The position numbers were made by a program, and so were the translations under genes. Positions 14,257 to 15,623 of a DNA stretch of 15,623 nucleotides are shown here, one piece after another. How positions within the stretch are numbered: the stretch's first letter is position 1; every line of letters starts with the position of its first letter. The stretch lies in contig WTHY01000002.1 in the NCBI GenBank assembly GCA_011522945.1, forward strand, positions 1 through 15,623, given 5' to 3'. The notes below the pieces were generated by a model. It ran no database searches and had not been told where the DNA came from. It was given only the letters and a program-made list of their open reading frames with translations. The DNA is from Alphaproteobacteria bacterium (lineage in GTDB: Bacteria; Pseudomonadota; Alphaproteobacteria; Puniceispirillales; Puniceispirillaceae).

Positions 14257-15623
14257 ATGGCCATGCAGCCAATCTATGAGGCAGAATCGCTTGGTAAAAC
14301 ACCAGCGAATTTTGTACCCTTATCACCGGTTTCCATTCTGAAGCGCACAGCACGTGTACATCCTGAAAAGCCAGCTGTCATTCATGGGGCAGTGCGCCGC
14401 AGTTGGCATGAGACTGAGATGCGTTGCAAAAAACTGGCATCTGCTCTATCCGAGCGCGGTTTTGGTAAAGGGGATACGATTGCGGTTCTTGCACCAAATA
14501 TCCCGCAATTGCTGGAATGTCATTTTGCTATTCCCATGATTGGTGCTGTATTAAATGCGCTGAATACACGGTTAGATGCTGAAACCATTGCCTATATTCT
14601 TGACCATTCCGAAGCCCAAGCCTTTTTTGTAGATACAGAATTATCTCATATGGCACAGCAGGCTCTGGCGCTCTGCCAATCAAAGCCACTTGTCATTGAT
14701 ATTGATGACACAGAAGGACCATCAGGTGCTCATATTGGCACAGTTGAATATGAAAGGCTGGTCAAAGATGGTGATGCTGATTTTCTCTATGGACCGCCAC
14801 AAGATGAATGGGATGCGATTACCGTAGGCTATACGTCTGGAACAACTGGCAATCCAAAAGGCGTTGTCTATAGCCATCGCGGTGCCTATCTAAATGCAGT
14901 CAATAATACCTTATGCTGGGCCATGCCGCATTTTCCGGTTTATCTGTGGACATTGCCAATGTTCCATTGCAATGGCTGGTGTTTTCCATGGTCAATCACG
15001 ATTTTAGCTGGTTGCCATGTGTTTCTGAGAAAAATTGAGGCTGAGCAAATTTATGATGCGATTGCAACACATAAGGTAACACATTTATGCGGCGCGCCTA
15101 TAATTATGAGTTTGCTTGCAACAGCAGACGCAGATCAGAAGCGTGATTTTAGTCACACAGTTGAAATGATGACAGCGGCAGCGCCGCCCCCGCCAGCTAT
15201 TATTAAGTCGGTTGAAGCCATTGGTATTTCTGTCACGCATGTTTATGGGCTTACAGAAGTTTATGGTCCAGCGGTCATTTGTGCCTGGAAACCGGAATGG
15301 GATAATCTGCCTGCTGATGAACAGGCACGGCTTAAAGCCCGTCAGGGTGTCGCCTATGAGTTACAGGAAGATTGCATTGTCCTAAATCCAGAAACTGGTG
15401 CGCCAGTTCCAGCAGATGGTGAAACAATGGGTGAGATTGTCATGCGTGGCAATATTGTGATGAAAGGTTATCTAAAGGCGCCTGACGCCACCCAAAAGGC
15501 GTTTGCAGATGGTTGGTTCTGGACAGGCGATCTGGCTGTGATGCATGAAGATGGCTACATTGAGATTAGAGACAGGTCTAAGGATATTATTATATCTGGC
15601 GGCGAAAATATTTCCTCGATAGA
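14257..15623 (+). CDS. Acyl-CoA synthetase (AMP-forming), 3' end outside window
   Basis: 455 codons are visible and the frame is still open at the window end; the family usually has about 540 residues. Adenylate-forming motifs appear in order: YTSGTTGNPKG at 192-202 (ATP-binding), LPMFHCNGWCFPW in the acyl-binding part, YGLTE at 330-334, GWFWTGD at 419-425, and DRSKDIIISGGENIS at 439-453, just before the missing C-terminal lid. The CNGWCFPW strip is typical of the short/medium-chain acyl-activating group that also contains DmdB (methylmercaptopropionate-CoA ligase). The substrate is a carboxylic acid of unknown identity, converted to acyl-CoA with ATP in the cytoplasm. It starts with an ATG three bases after the crotonase stop; a second in-frame ATG lies two codons later. 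Family is secure and the specific substrate is not. Confidence 0.93.
   Translation, partial: MAMQPIYEAESLGKTPANFVPLSPVSILKRTARVHPEKPAVIHGAVRRSWHETEMRCKKLASALSERGFGKGDTIAVLAPNIPQLLECHFAIPMIGAVLNALNTRLDAETIAYILDHSEAQAFFVDTELSHMAQQALALCQSKPLVIDIDDTEGPSGAHIGTVEYERLVKDGDADFLYGPPQDEWDAITVGYTSGTTGNPKGVVYSHRGAYLNAVNNTLCWAMPHFPVYLWTLPMFHCNGWCFPWSITILAGCHVFLRKIEAEQIYDAIATHKVTHLCGAPIIMSLLATADADQKRDFSHTVEMMTAAAPPPPAIIKSVEAIGISVTHVYGLTEVYGPAVICAWKPEWDNLPADEQARLKARQGVAYELQEDCIVLNPETGAPVPADGETMGEIVMRGNIVMKGYLKAPDATQKAFADGWFWTGDLAVMHEDGYIEIRDRSKDIIISGGENISSI

Noticed and set aside
14257..15623. Naming the acyl-CoA synthetase dmdB
   Set aside because: The shared motifs are common to a large acyl-activating group with many substrates, so a specific symbol is not justified without a phylogeny.
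1..15623. CRISPR arrays, insertion sequences, tRNA or rRNA genes, toxin-antitoxin or phage-defence modules
   Set aside because: None was seen: no regularly spaced repeats, no transposase or integrase motifs, no cloverleaf-like gene, and every sizeable coding frame belongs to a metabolic, transport or regulatory family.

Overview
The window looks like a chromosomal segment of a marine-type alphaproteobacterium. The evidence is a sulfate adenylyltransferase fused to APS kinase, a TAXI-type TRAP transporter with a fused permease, moderate and slightly AT-rich base composition, and several compact same-strand gene groups. A SAR116-like or Rhodobacterales-like source would fit, but this is an inference from gene content; there is no rRNA or other marker gene. 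I saw no transposase, integrase, tRNA, CRISPR array or phage gene.

Layout. (1) 1-1140: 3' part of a bifunctional ATP sulfurylase/APS kinase (sulfate activation to PAPS), cut by the window edge. It converges, across a terminator-like inverted repeat, on (2) an MFS_3-type exporter on the minus strand. (3) 2688-3623: a LysR-type regulator on the minus strand, divergent from (4) a plus-strand operon at 3786-12046. This operon encodes a TAXI TRAP solute-binding protein, a fused TRAP permease, a cytoplasmic CxPxR sulfatase / phosphonate-monoester-hydrolase-like enzyme, a carboxymuconolactone-decarboxylase/AhpD-like protein, a short alkylsulfatase-type metallo-beta-lactamase-fold hydrolase, and a membrane-anchored DUF3179 protein. 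(5) 12300-13190: an EamA/DMT permease on the minus strand, divergent from (6) a plus-strand pair: an ECHDC3-like crotonase and an acyl-CoA synthetase that runs off the end of the window.

How the genes may work together. The LysR/TRAP/sulfatase/alkylsulfatase/DUF3179 block reads as an inducible uptake and breakdown cluster for an anionic ester, most simply a sulfate ester. LysR would sense the substrate and TRAP would import it intact. Two hydrolases of unrelated folds would then cleave ester bonds inside the cell, with the CMD and DUF3179 proteins in undefined roles. The substrate is unknown, and a phosphonate or phosphodiester substrate cannot be excluded. The sulfate-activation gene at the left edge and the acyl-CoA pair at the right edge could use the released sulfate and carbon skeleton, but they are separate transcription units, so that link is speculative.

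Intergenic regions hold several inverted repeats: a 24-bp dyad in the LysR/TRAP divergent region, a strong 11-bp hairpin between the binding protein and the permease, nested stems between the MBL and DUF3179 genes, and an 11-bp interrupted palindrome after DUF3179. No gene-free stretch exceeds about 260 bases.
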